Source: Cognatundibacterium rugosum (lineage in GTDB: Bacteria > Pseudomonadota > Gammaproteobacteria > Burkholderiales > Burkholderiaceae_D). Taken from it: a stretch of DNA of 64,000 bases. A program made the translations under genes and the position numbers. Under the pieces are notes generated by a model. It was not told the DNA's origin. It made no database searches and was given only the letters and a program-made list of their open reading frames with translations. Where the stretch lies: positions 124,001-188,000 of the forward strand of contig NZ_JACOGG010000007.1 of NCBI RefSeq assembly GCF_014284365.1. The letters run 5' to 3'. Shown here one piece after another: positions 17,560 through 26,193 of the stretch. The number at the start of each line of letters is the position of its first letter. Positions within the stretch are counted from its first letter, which is position 1.

Positions 17560-17961
17560 TTAAGGAACGACCAGCAACACCTTCACGGTGGAATCTACCG
17601 ACGCCTTGTCGATATAGGCCAATGCGCTGGGTTCTGCAGCGACCGCTTTCTTGACTGCCGCATCATTTGGAAATTCTTTTGGTGCGGTTCCCTTGCCTGA
17701 AAATGAAGCCTTGGCCCAAATCGCCTCTACCTGAGCAGGTGTTTTTTTGATGACCTTTTCATAGAATTCCTTACGTATCGCTGCATCCTTGCTTTGATCC
17801 AGCGGTGTGAAAATTGTCGAACCTCCCAGAAAAAACTGAGAAACCTGCTCTGGCAGCATACGTGTTGCCTGGTTGGCCGGATTCGTGACAACGACAATCT
17901 CTGCCGACGCGGGTAGCGCATTTATTGCAACTAACAATGCAAACATCAGTCGTGTTTTCAT
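17560..17961 (-). CDS. Small PstS-like phosphate-binding-family protein
   Basis: A 133-residue exported protein with signal peptide MKTRLMFALLVAINALPASA. The mature part has VVVTNPANQATRMLPEQVSQFFLG, then FTPLDQSKDAAIRKEFYEKV and ALAYIDKASVDSTVKVLLVV. These match the minimal PstS-like proteins found beside porins and two-component genes, about half a normal binding protein. AAAGGA precedes the start; the second of two adjacent ATGs (17961) has better spacing. It follows the porin gene by about 90 bp on the same strand, so they are probably one operon. A role in sensing or binding phosphate or another anion is inferred. Confidence 0.75.
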   Translation of the reverse strand: MKTRLMFALLVAINALPASAEIVVVTNPANQATRMLPEQVSQFFLGGSTIFTPLDQSKDAAIRKEFYEKVIKKTPAQVEAIWAKASFSGKGTAPKEFPNDAAVKKAVAAEPSALAYIDKASVDSTVKVLLVVP

Positions 17962-18051
17962 CATATTTCCTTTTACCAAATGTTGGACAAGCCATAAGCA
18001 TTTTCATGACCATCTTTGATGGCGCAGATTGTTGCCTGTGATGTCTGCCTG

Positions 18052-19209
18052 TTAAAACAGTCGATCGTAAGAGATGCGGAACACGTTGACGTTACCGCCA
18101 AAGTTATTCGTGACGTCCTGATTTTTATCCAGTTGTAGTTTGACGGCACTTTTTGCATCGACGTCATACCGCAGAGTCAGGGATAAGCGTTTGTAGGACT
18201 GGGGTTGATATTTCGTCAGATCAGACGATTTTTCTTTATAACTGGCGTAGTTCAGAAACGGCGTCCAGGCGCCCATGCGATATCCGGCCCCCAAGGTAAA
18301 TGCAGGTGCCGTTACGCTAAATCCGCCATCCTGGAAATCTCTCGAAAGCTGGGTCAGTTCACTCAAGACAAACCACTGATCCAAATCAAGATTGACTGCA
18401 ACGCCATAGGCCTTAAGTTTGGCAGCACTGTCCAAAGCAATGGAATTATTGATTACCTTTACATCGGACTGAACATACACCGCCCTTACCGTAAGCGGCC
18501 CCCGCTCAAGCTCTGCATCTGCACCAATGATATTGCTCCAGGTGACGTCGGTCTGACCGCTGTAAACCAGTTTTTCATAGAGCGAGTCTTTTGACTTCTC
18601 TTTACCGCCAAACACGCTGAATGCAACATTGTTATCCGCCACACTGGTCCGGTAACGGACACTCGCGCCGTTATAATTGGTCACTTCCCAGCCATATAAC
18701 TCCGGCGGTGGACTGACCCACGGGTAGGCCACGCCCACGTCCTGGAAATCGGAGTAAAAATACAGCGGTATGCGCTTACGCCCTACCTGAACTTCCCATT
18801 CTTTATTCAGTTTATAACTGGCATAGGCCCATTGAATATTGGGCGTGGAATCAGTACCACGCACCACCACCTGCCCCGTCAAATTGAAGTCTTTGCTAAT
18901 GGCATAAGTCGCCTGCACGCCGGCCCGGGATTCAGGCTGCAAAGAAAAACTGTTGTTGTAGACACCCGCATTTGACCAGTCCGCTACATAGCAGGGGCAG
19001 GTTTTATCATTGATGGTAGCCGGCCCGATATAGTTTGCCGGTAACTCACCGCCAAAGCTACGTCCACCAACGACGGACAAAAACCCACTGACTTTGAGTT
19101 TAGATCCTGCATCCGCCTCCTCAGCATACGCGCTACTGACAGAAAAGCTGAGCAAGCCCAATACACTGCCACACAATCCGGACCAGAGTTGAAGTTTAAC
19201 TGAAGTCAT
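18052..19209 (-). CDS. Outer-membrane porin-like beta-barrel protein
   Basis: A 385-residue exported protein. A signal peptide ends near SVSSAYA-EEA. The mature chain is rich in alternating polar/hydrophobic strands and aromatic girdle residues and ends RISYDRLF, the C-terminal Phe used by the Bam complex. Segments such as DFNLTGQVVVRGTDSTPNIQWAYASY and EVQVGRKRIPLYFYSDF resemble the putative porins paired with small PstS-like proteins. A short Cys-Pro-Cys loop (KTCPCY) near residue 77 is unusual for a porin. AAAGGA precedes tandem ATGs, and 19209 is favoured. Substrate unknown; phosphate or another anion is a guess from the neighbour. Confidence 0.82.
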   Translation of the reverse strand: MTSVKLQLWSGLCGSVLGLLSFSVSSAYAEEADAGSKLKVSGFLSVVGGRSFGGELPANYIGPATINDKTCPCYVADWSNAGVYNNSFSLQPESRAGVQATYAISKDFNLTGQVVVRGTDSTPNIQWAYASYKLNKEWEVQVGRKRIPLYFYSDFQDVGVAYPWVSPPPELYGWEVTNYNGASVRYRTSVADNNVAFSVFGGKEKSKDSLYEKLVYSGQTDVTWSNIIGADAELERGPLTVRAVYVQSDVKVINNSIALDSAAKLKAYGVAVNLDLDQWFVLSELTQLSRDFQDGGFSVTAPAFTLGAGYRMGAWTPFLNYASYKEKSSDLTKYQPQSYKRLSLTLRYDVDAKSAVKLQLDKNQDVTNNFGGNVNVFRISYDRLF

Positions 19210-19560
19210 CATGCGATCCTTTAGATAAATTGCCAAATGCGTTTGACGTAGAAGCTGCGCTGTAAAGCCGTTTCAGAAATCTAAGGTGCTGGGGACAGGT
19301 GCGATATGGAAAGCTTCCGTGGCAATCCTAAAGCTTGAATTTTGTATCTTTAGCCTGTCAATAATGCTTACGAACAACTACAGTGTAGGTCAGTCTTGAC
19401 GCGAGCAATCTGAAATTTTCCACTTCAGTTGCTACGACGCAACCACTTGAAAAGAACTGTCAGATGAACGGCAGCTCACAGGATGTTGCATATAGGCATT
19501 GCAGGGTATATCGAATAATGAGTGCTGACTCATTTGACTATGCCATATGCACAAACACCA
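19210..19560. other. 351-bp intergenic region, AT-rich, no gene seen
   Basis: It holds the upstream region of the porin operon and the region downstream of the AhpD-like gene. No ORF with coding character, tRNA or strong terminator is visible. The porin ribosome binding site AAAGGA lies at its left end. Confidence 0.5.
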
Positions 19561-20031
19561 TCATTCAAACGGTGGTGCGAACTTGAGCGCGCCGGCAATA
19601 CGGTTCCAGGCATTGATTGCAGCGACAGCAGAAGTCAGAAATGTAATTTCCGTTGCTGTGAATTCAGCTTGCAACTGAACATAAACTGAATCAGACACCG
19701 GGTGTTGCGTCATATTTGTCAGAGCCTCAGTCCACGCCAGCGCAGCCCGTTCGCGCGATGTGAACACCCCCGCGTCCCGCCATGTTGCAAGCAAATCCGT
19801 TTTGACTGCGTCTATTCCTATCTTACGCGCCAGATTTAAGTGATATTGAAGGCAAAATGCACAACCATTCAGTTGTGAAGCTCTTAATTTGATGAGTTCA
19901 ATCAATGGCTTCTCTAAACCTGAATCATCTATCGCTTTCCCAAGCAGGCTTAATGCATGCACAACACCTGGCGCGGTATTTGAAAAAGTGTCCCAAGTGA
20001 TGGTCTGGCTTGAAGCGCTTAATATCGTCAT
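19561..20031 (-). CDS. AhpD-like carboxymuconolactone decarboxylase family protein
   Basis: A 156-residue all-helical CMD-domain protein with the AhpD redox motif Cys57-Ala-Phe-Cys60 followed by His64 (NGCAFCLQYHLNLAR). LIKLRASQLNG before it is also typical. Such proteins act as small alkylhydroperoxidases or thiol-disulfide adaptors in the cytosol. It diverges from a MarR-family regulator, and 184 bp lie between the starts. Redox-responsive MarR proteins often control such genes, so direct regulation is likely but inferred. It is not a true protocatechuate-pathway decarboxylase, judging by the CxxC. Confidence 0.88.
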   Translation of the reverse strand: MTILSASSQTITWDTFSNTAPGVVHALSLLGKAIDDSGLEKPLIELIKLRASQLNGCAFCLQYHLNLARKIGIDAVKTDLLATWRDAGVFTSRERAALAWTEALTNMTQHPVSDSVYVQLQAEFTATEITFLTSAVAAINAWNRIAGALKFAPPFE

Positions 20032-20177
20032 TGCTTTTCCTTGAAGTTAATTACATTTACAGAAATTAATACCATGTTAATAGCGTGACAATTGACCGTA
20101 AAATTAGAGAATAAGTCTTGCTATCACAGATCTTCGCTTGCTGTTTTTTACTGACAAAGGCAGTGCAAAAGCTATAA

Positions 20178-20193
20178 TATCAGAACTATGATA
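20178..20193. promoter_or_regulatory. Inverted repeat in the AhpD/marR divergent promoter region
   Basis: TATCA and TGATA are separated by 6 bp (GAACTA), within an AT-rich stretch 23 bp before the marR start codon. Size and place fit a MarR-family operator for autoregulation; no direct proof. Confidence 0.4.
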
Positions 20194-20215
20194 ATAATAT
20201 TCGAATTCTTACATT

Positions 20216-20680
20216 ATGAAAAAAATAAGCTTCACCCATACGTCGGTTCCTGAAGCAGGAGAAGGCAAACGAGGAGAGAAAGGGCATATTGGCTACTTGT
20301 TACGACAAGCATATGCCTCACACAGAACCCGTATGGAGCAAGCCTTGAGAGAAACTGGTCTGACACTTCCTCAATTTTCGATACTCACCATGCTGGCAGC
20401 TTATCCAAACGCATCCGGTGCGGAACTGGCCAGGCTATCACTACTCACACCACAGACAATGAGTGTCATCGTAGCCAATCTGGAACGCGCCGGTTTCGTC
20501 GTTCGCACCCCACACAAAGTCCACGGCAGAATTCAGCAAATTCGCATTACTGCAGACGGTGCAGAGATTTTATCCCGATGCAAGTTGCTGGTTCAGTCGG
20601 TTGAACAATGCCTGCAGACAGAATTAAGCGATCAAGACGAAGCCTTAGTGAGGCGATGGCTGGTCAATGTTGCCAAGTAG
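20216..20680 (+). CDS. MarR family transcriptional regulator
   Basis: A 154-residue winged-helix regulator. An N-terminal helix (GYLLRQAYASHRTRMEQAL) leads to TLPQFSILTMLAAYPNASGAELARLSLLTPQTMSVIVANLERAGFV, the HTH core. The wing is RTPHKVHGRIQQIRITADG and a C-terminal dimer helix follows. One cysteine (SRCKLL) lies in the dimer helix and another is six residues on, but no OhrR-type N-terminal Cys is evident, so the effector is unknown. It diverges from the AhpD-like gene. No strong ribosome binding site precedes the ATG. Confidence 0.9.
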   Translation: MKKISFTHTSVPEAGEGKRGEKGHIGYLLRQAYASHRTRMEQALRETGLTLPQFSILTMLAAYPNASGAELARLSLLTPQTMSVIVANLERAGFVVRTPHKVHGRIQQIRITADGAEILSRCKLLVQSVEQCLQTELSDQDEALVRRWLVNVAK

Positions 20681-20941
20681 GCCAAGTCGCGATGCGCCAC
20701 CCCGATTGAGATTACTCAGCGTAGCAAAAAATGGACGCAATAAGCTTGAAGTTAGAATGAGCTAAATAACTGAATTTGATCTGACAATTCCACACTTCAA
20801 ACCGGGCGACTGTCAGATCGGGGCGCAACTACGACAAATTACTTAGTAGGATTCGACACACATATCTAAACCGGTAACTCTCATCTTTTCAAGTCGATGT
20901 GTCAGATCAAGTCTGAACTAATACAAATTACTACAACTAAA

Positions 20942-22531
20942 TCACTTGATCATTAGTGTCGCTTTTGCGTAATTTGATCCAATATTAAATACCTCGACGG
21001 TTTGCACGAGTTCTTTTGCCTGAGAACTTAGGCTCAGAGTAGCTGCAGCCATTTGCTCAACCAACGCTGCGTTCTGTTGAGTCGTTTGATCCATGTCAGT
21101 GATCGCATGATCCACTTGTGTGACACCTGCAGCCTGCTCCTTACTGGCAGTGCTTATTTCTGCAATCAGAGTGCTGACATTCTTAATAGACGCAAGGATT
21201 TCTTCCATTCTTGTACCAGCTTCGTTGACAAGCGTGCTCCCAAGTTCAACTCTTTCCATATTGGACGTGATTAAGTCTTTTATTTCCTTTGCTGCAGATG
21301 CGCTACGTCCAGCCAACGATCTGACTTCTGTTGCAACAACAGCAAAACCACGACCTTGCTCTCCCGCCCGCGCAGCCTCAACAGCTGCATTCAATGCCAG
21401 GATATTCGTTTGAAATGCAATTCCGTCTATAACACTGATAATATCTGCGATCTTTTTTGAAGAGTCATTAATTTCCCGCATTGTGGATACAGTACGATCG
21501 ACAACTTGCCCTCCCCGCTCCGCAACACTAGAGGCATGGCCAACTAACTGGTTTGCTTGTCGGGCATTTTCCGCATTATTACTAACTTGTGAAGTTAGCT
21601 GCTCCATTGACGCCGCCGTTTCCTCTATCGAGCTTGCTTGACTTTCAGTTCGCGAAGAAAGATTTTGATTTCCCTGAGCGATTTCTAAGCTGGAAGTCGC
21701 AATATTTTCCGCACCACGTCGCACCTGCGCGACAACGCCAGCCATGCGATTTTGCATTTCGGCAACCGAATGAAGAATACTATCTGGACTCTTTATTTGT
21801 GACTCATGCACAGCCTTTAAGTCGCCATGTGACAATTTATTCAAAAGCACATTGATTACCTCAGGCTCCGCACCCAGCGTTTTTTGAATATTTTTCCAAA
21901 TTAAAACACCGAGGGTTATTGAAATCCCCAGTGAAAATAAGGCTGTGCAGAGTAAGATTATTTTTTGTGTGTTAGTCGTTGAAGTTGTATCCAGGATAAA
22001 TGCATTGACTCGCTCATCGGTGATTCTTTCATAATCGTTGATCGCCGCTGTCAGCTCGGCGAGTGTTGGGGTACAAATTTCTCGAATTTTGCGGGTCGCG
22101 TCATCCCTTTGACCATTTTTAAGATCGCTAATGATTTCTTTGGCAACAGGTCGATATTTCGATTCAACTACTTTTATTCGATCGATACTGTCCGTGACAT
22201 TCTTCGGGAGCTGTGCAGATGTTGCTGCCGACTCAAGTTCACGAATGTTTTTTTCAATTTTTTCTTGAAATCGATCAAATTCTTTAAACGTTACCTCTAA
22301 TTGGTTCTTTTCTTCCAGAATGGCTGCGTTCCTGACTGCGATTGCCCGTCCATCTGCTGAGCTTTTTAAAGCACTCGCAATTTCAAGGCGATGCAATATC
22401 CCATGCGTCAACGATGTCAACTTATCACTTACTGAACCAAGAAAAAAGTATGCGGAAGCTCCAAGCACTAAGACACAAATATTGCTGATAAGGAGCGTGC
22501 TAAGCAGACGATTCTTAAAACTGAGTACCAT
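20942..22531 (-). CDS. Methyl-accepting chemotaxis protein, 4HB-type ligand domain
   Basis: A 529-residue transmembrane chemoreceptor. TM1 is near residues 10-32, then a periplasmic four-helix-bundle region to about 190 and TM2 (IILLCTALFSLGISITLGVLIW). A HAMP-like linker follows, and then the cytoplasmic signalling hairpin [36 protein letters not shown]. It binds CheW/CheA at the hairpin tip and is methylated on Gln/Glu in the flanking helices. The C-terminus (SNYAKATLMIK) has no CheR tether pentapeptide, unlike the receptor at 51.8 kb. No che genes are nearby. Ligand unknown. Confidence 0.93.
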   Translation of the reverse strand: MVLSFKNRLLSTLLISNICVLVLGASAYFFLGSVSDKLTSLTHGILHRLEIASALKSSADGRAIAVRNAAILEEKNQLEVTFKEFDRFQEKIEKNIRELESAATSAQLPKNVTDSIDRIKVVESKYRPVAKEIISDLKNGQRDDATRKIREICTPTLAELTAAINDYERITDERVNAFILDTTSTTNTQKIILLCTALFSLGISITLGVLIWKNIQKTLGAEPEVINVLLNKLSHGDLKAVHESQIKSPDSILHSVAEMQNRMAGVVAQVRRGAENIATSSLEIAQGNQNLSSRTESQASSIEETAASMEQLTSQVSNNAENARQANQLVGHASSVAERGGQVVDRTVSTMREINDSSKKIADIISVIDGIAFQTNILALNAAVEAARAGEQGRGFAVVATEVRSLAGRSASAAKEIKDLITSNMERVELGSTLVNEAGTRMEEILASIKNVSTLIAEISTASKEQAAGVTQVDHAITDMDQTTQQNAALVEQMAAATLSLSSQAKELVQTVEVFNIGSNYAKATLMIK

Positions 22532-22674
22532 GGTATGTTGCCCTCGAGTTCAATTTTGATAAATGCAAAAAAATCCTGACGCAATTTATGTTTCCGCATG
22601 GAACTTATCTAAGAATGGCATACTTACACGCAACTAACTACTTAAAATTTAACTAAATAAATAAATTTTACAAT

Positions 22675-24039
22675 TCACAAAACACTGAACTTCAGAATGA
22701 AGCCCATGCTTGCACAAGCAACAATCACGTGGATCACATTACATTTGAATTTGAACAATGCAATGACTGCGCCAAGCATGATTAAACCCGACGCCCAGTC
22801 GATACTCGCACCGAATCCGTTTGGCCAAAGTACATGATAGCCAAAAAATAAGGCTAGATTCAAAATAACGCCTACGACAGCTGCGGTAATTGCAGTCAAC
22901 GGCGCGGTAAAGTTGAGGTCGTTGCGAGTGCTTTCTACAAACGGCCCACCAGCCAAAATAAATAAGAAAGACGGCAAGAAGGTAAACCATGTAACGACAA
23001 TGGCGGCGACTACGCCGCCTAAAAATAATGCATCGGATCCAAAAATGGTTTTAACGTAGCCACCTGCGAAACCAACGAACGCCACTACGATGATCAACGG
23101 ACCGGGCGTCGTTTCTCCAAGCGCCAAGCCATCCATCATCTGCGTCGAAGTCAACCAGCCAAATTGTGCAACGGCCCCTTGATATACGTAAGGCAGTACT
23201 GCATAGGCGCCGCCAAAAGTTAGCAAGGCTGCCTTGGTGAAGAACCAGCCCATCTGGGGCAAAGTGTGGCTCCAGCCGCAAATGAATACTAACAGCCCCA
23301 TCGGGACTAGCCACAGTGCAGCTCCCACTAAAGCAACTTGAAGCAAGCGGGGCCAACGAAACCGCGCGTGTTCTGGTGTCGGCGTATCATCATCGATCAA
23401 CGACGGACCATAATTTTTATCGGCTTGCTCATGTCCGCCACCGTTTTTGAAATGGTGGGGTGCGAATCTGCCACCAATATAGCCTGTCATTGCAGCGAAG
23501 AGGACAATCAGCGGAAATGGAAGATTGGCAGCGAAAATAGCAGTAAATGAGGCCATAGCGATGCCCCATAACCAGTTATTTTTAAGCGCACGCGTACCGA
23601 TACGGTGGGCTGCCTGCACTACAATCGCAGTGACTGCCGGTTTGATTCCAAAAAATAAGCCCGCGACCAATTGCGTCTCACCAAAGGCAAAATAGATACA
23701 CGACAGCGCAATCAAAATCAGCAATGACGGCAATATGAACAAAGTGCCTGCCACCACACCGCCCCAGGTGCCATGCATCAGCCAGCCGATGTAGGTGGCC
23801 AATTGTTGGGCTTCTGGACCAGGGAGAAGCATGCAGTAATTGAGCGCATGCAAGAAACGCCGCTCAGAGATCCAACGCCGGTTTTCCACCAACTCCTGAT
23901 GCATGATCGAAATCTGTCCAGCCGGGCCGCCAAAGCTGATCAATCCCAGCTTCAGCCAAAAGGTGAATGCCTGCCAAAAGCGAACAGAATGCGGCGCTGA
24001 AGTGGCGCTGGTCTCTACCTGAAGTCTGATTTCTGTCAT
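22675..24039 (-). CDS. chrA: Chromate transporter, two-domain ChrA
   Basis: A 454-residue inner-membrane protein with two CHR repeats. The first has LGLISFGGPAGQISIMHQELVENRRWISERRFLHALN and PGPEAQQL. The second has AALLTFGGAYAVLPYVYQGAVAQFGWLT and GETTPGPLI. A charged cytoplasmic loop (HHFKNGGGHEQADKN) joins the halves. The long-chain ChrA type exports chromate using the proton gradient. The ATG at 24039 has AGGAAGAG before it; 30 extra upstream residues in frame are rejected. It lies next to dmeRF but behind a terminator, so it is a separate unit within a metal-resistance block. Confidence 0.92.
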   Translation of the reverse strand: MTEIRLQVETSATSAPHSVRFWQAFTFWLKLGLISFGGPAGQISIMHQELVENRRWISERRFLHALNYCMLLPGPEAQQLATYIGWLMHGTWGGVVAGTLFILPSLLILIALSCIYFAFGETQLVAGLFFGIKPAVTAIVVQAAHRIGTRALKNNWLWGIAMASFTAIFAANLPFPLIVLFAAMTGYIGGRFAPHHFKNGGGHEQADKNYGPSLIDDDTPTPEHARFRWPRLLQVALVGAALWLVPMGLLVFICGWSHTLPQMGWFFTKAALLTFGGAYAVLPYVYQGAVAQFGWLTSTQMMDGLALGETTPGPLIIVVAFVGFAGGYVKTIFGSDALFLGGVVAAIVVTWFTFLPSFLFILAGGPFVESTRNDLNFTAPLTAITAAVVGVILNLALFFGYHVLWPNGFGASIDWASGLIMLGAVIALFKFKCNVIHVIVACASMGFILKFSVL

Positions 24040-24118
24040 GAAGTTACTCTTCCTTTGTCTCAGAGCTGTCCGCCAGATGTGGCAACTTCCCGGCTTTGGC
24101 GCGATGGATTCATCAATC

Positions 24119-24143
24119 AAAAAGAGCAATCAAGCTCTGCTCT
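24119..24143 (-). terminator. Intrinsic terminator after dmeF
   Basis: On the reverse strand AGAGCA and TGCTCT form a 6-bp stem followed by TTTTTGATT, just after the dmeF stop at 24150. Confidence 0.65.
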
Positions 24144-24149
24144 CATGCT

Positions 24150-25103
24150 CTAGGCCTGCGTGTAGTGCAATTCAATGGTGGCGTGAACTATCTCTTCGTG
24201 AACGGAAAGCCTTTTACGCACCTCATTTGTCGTCAGTAACCGGTCTTGCGTAACAACGGTCATTGCACACGAATAGACTTGTGCACCAACCCGCCAAACA
24301 TGCAAGTCAGTTACTCTTGTGCCGCCGGCGTCATCTCGATTTTCGACAACATCTCTGATTTCGTCGACCACAGGATGATCCATCTCGCGGTCAAGTAAGA
24401 CTTTTCCAGTATCTACGATAAGGCCTTTGGCCCAGACTGCAACCAGTACAGCGCCCATGATTCCCATCAGCGGGTCAAGCCAGGCCCAACCAAAAAACCA
24501 GCCCCCAAATAGTGCAGCAATCGCCAGTACCGAAGTCGCAGCATCAGCTATCACGTGCACGTAAGCAGATTTAAGGTTCAGATCATGGTGGTGTTCGTCA
24601 TGGGATTGCCCATGACTATGGTCGTGTAAATGCACATGATCATGATGATGCGCTTTACCCAAGATGAATGCACAAGCAACATTCACGATCAATCCTAAAA
24701 CAGCAATGATGATCGCTTCTTTATATTGGATAGCCTGCGGAGAAATAAGCCGTTCTGCGGATCCAATCACCATCATGGCAGCAACACCTAATAAAAATAT
24801 CGCGCTGGCAAAACCGCCAAGAATCTCAACCTTCCATGTACCAAAAGCAAAACGGGGGTCATTTGCATATCGTCTGGCAGTCGCGTAAGCGAAAGCTGAC
24901 AAACCAATCGCAACTGCATGAGAACTCATATGCCAGCCATCCGCTAACAAGGCCATAGAATTAAACCACCAGCCAGCCCCGATCTCAATCAACATCGTGA
25001 CAGCCGTTATCCACATGACGACCCGAGTACTCTGCTCAGCAGCCTCATTACTTGTGTGAAAACGGTGATCATGTGTCCAATCGGAACATTTTTCAATTTG
25101 CAC
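24150..25103 (-). CDS. dmeF: Cation diffusion facilitator, Co(II)/Ni(II) exporter DmeF
   Basis: A 317-residue inner-membrane antiporter of the CDF family. Six membrane helices are visible, with metal-site residues in ALLADGWHMSSH (TM2) and YVHVIADA (His183, Asp187; TM5). A long histidine-rich cytoplasmic loop spans residues 152-173, with 14 His. The N-terminal HDHRF motif is typical of DmeF. The C-terminal domain carries DLHVWRVGAQVYSC. It is 8 bp downstream of an RcnR-like repressor with a full Co/Ni ligand set, which supports Co/Ni rather than Zn as substrate. Confidence 0.92.
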   Translation of the reverse strand: MQIEKCSDWTHDHRFHTSNEAAEQSTRVVMWITAVTMLIEIGAGWWFNSMALLADGWHMSSHAVAIGLSAFAYATARRYANDPRFAFGTWKVEILGGFASAIFLLGVAAMMVIGSAERLISPQAIQYKEAIIIAVLGLIVNVACAFILGKAHHHDHVHLHDHSHGQSHDEHHHDLNLKSAYVHVIADAATSVLAIAALFGGWFFGWAWLDPLMGIMGAVLVAVWAKGLIVDTGKVLLDREMDHPVVDEIRDVVENRDDAGGTRVTDLHVWRVGAQVYSCAMTVVTQDRLLTTNEVRKRLSVHEEIVHATIELHYTQA

Positions 25104-25111
25104 AGTAACTC

Positions 25112-25390
25112 CTATTTAATATATGTGCGAAGGACTGCGATCAGTTCCTCTGCCCCTTGATTACGCAATGCAGCGCTGGAAATTTCCGGGTCGGCGATAT
25201 GTGTACGAATATGCCCTTCCAGCACCTCCGCCATCAAACCGTTAATGGCCCCACGTGCAGCTGCGATTTGATGAAGGATTTCGGCACAACTTTTCTCGGA
25301 GTCCAGTGCACGCTCCAACCCTTCGATCTGCCCGCGAATTCTTCGCACCCTAGCCAACATTTTCGTTTTTTCATGGATAGTATGTCCCAT
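25112..25390 (-). CDS. dmeR: RcnR/CsoR family Ni/Co-responsive repressor DmeR
   Basis: A 92-residue all-helical DUF156 repressor. It keeps all four RcnR-type metal ligands: His3, Cys35, His60 and His64. A formaldehyde-sensing FrmR would have Glu at 64, and CsoR would have a different Cys/His set, so a Ni/Co sensor is most likely. Basic helix residues (RVRRIRGQIEGLERAL) bind DNA. It is the first gene of the dmeRF operon. A G-tract operator lies about 20 bp before its start, so it should repress itself and dmeF until metal binds. Confidence 0.9.
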   Translation of the reverse strand: MGHTIHEKTKMLARVRRIRGQIEGLERALDSEKSCAEILHQIAAARGAINGLMAEVLEGHIRTHIADPEISSAALRNQGAEELIAVLRTYIK

Positions 25391-25410
25391 ATAGCCTCAC
25401 TCATCATAGC

Positions 25411-25426
25411 ATAGGGGGGTATAGTA
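25411..25426. promoter_or_regulatory. G-tract operator of the dmeRF operon
   Basis: ATAGGGGGGTATAGTA has six consecutive G residues flanked by AT-rich half-sites, the layout of RcnR/CsoR-family operators (published RcnR consensus TACT-G6-N-AGTA). It is 21 bp upstream of the dmeR start codon and so overlaps the likely promoter. Confidence 0.75.
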
Positions 25427-25756
25427 CCAATCTTACAAATGGATCTCAAGTGAACTCAATTTATTCGTCCAGCTGCACATAAGTAGCCACCTAGCTGCAA
25501 GCTAAACCTCAGCCTTCTCTGAAAATCAAACACGTCGACAGCTTAGTAAATTTCATTCGTTTTAGATGAAACGACAGGACTCCTCTCACCTCACCTCACT
25601 GGCGATTGGAATGCTAGTCAGAAACAGTTCCTAAGCGGGAATTCGTCTTCACTACCCTATTCTTGTTCGAGGCTCTTGAAGGAGATATTGGAAAACTACA
25701 CTGGCGTTGGGGTAAAAACCAGGAAAGAAGAGCATTGGAGTCAAATCCCCAGAAAG

Positions 25757-25783
25757 CAAAAAGGCCAATCTACTGATTGGCCT
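25757..25783 (-). terminator. Intrinsic terminator after tRNA-Pro
   Basis: AGGCCAATC and GATTGGCCT form a perfect 9-bp stem with a 4-nt loop. On the reverse strand it is followed by five T residues, about 17 bp after the tRNA 3' end. Confidence 0.88.
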
Positions 25784-25799
25784 AAGTCCTTGATTTTAT

Positions 25800-25876
<77 letters not shown>

Positions 25877-26193
25877 ACTCGAGGCACAGATTATAGTAGA
25901 TGATAAGCATTTTTGCCATGTACCCAGATAAAAATACCCGATGCCTGGCCAGACTGCCTCTTCATTTGCACAGCTTCAGTCAACCCCTATTGGTATCCCT
26001 CATATAACGCAATCAGAGTGCGGCGCCCAACATCGGAAAAATTCAGAACACCATACAGCATGAAAAGATGGGCTTTGCGCTGTGCGAACTCAGCAAGCTG
26101 TGCTGAAACAGTCGCTCAACGCTGAGGCCGGTTTGTAAGCCCAGGTTCAGCCAATGGGCTTATGATAGACGCGTCAAAGCGAAGGATAACCCA
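25877..26193. other. 317-bp region between tRNA-Pro and the deacetylase gene
   Basis: It holds the tRNA promoter at 25890-25918 and the ribosome binding site AAGGA of the next gene. A short reverse-strand frame at 25987-26115 opens right after a stop and reads AQLAEFAQRKAHLFMLYGVL. It looks like a protein tail and may be a gene remnant; I cannot name it. Confidence 0.4.
25890..25918 (-). promoter_or_regulatory. Sigma-70 promoter of tRNA-Pro
   Basis: On the reverse strand TATAAT (25890-25895) is a perfect -10 box. TGGCAA (25913-25918) sits 17 bp upstream as a weak -35. The -10 box is about 14 bp before the mature tRNA 5' end. Confidence 0.75.

Larger units (their letters stand above)
25391..25799. 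other. 409-bp intergenic region between dmeR and tRNA-Pro
   Basis: It contains the dmeR operator near 25411, the tRNA terminator at 25757 and otherwise no convincing gene. The segment 25430-25750 is AT-rich and lacks ORFs with coding character. It marks the edge between the metal-resistance block and conserved sequence. Confidence 0.5.
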
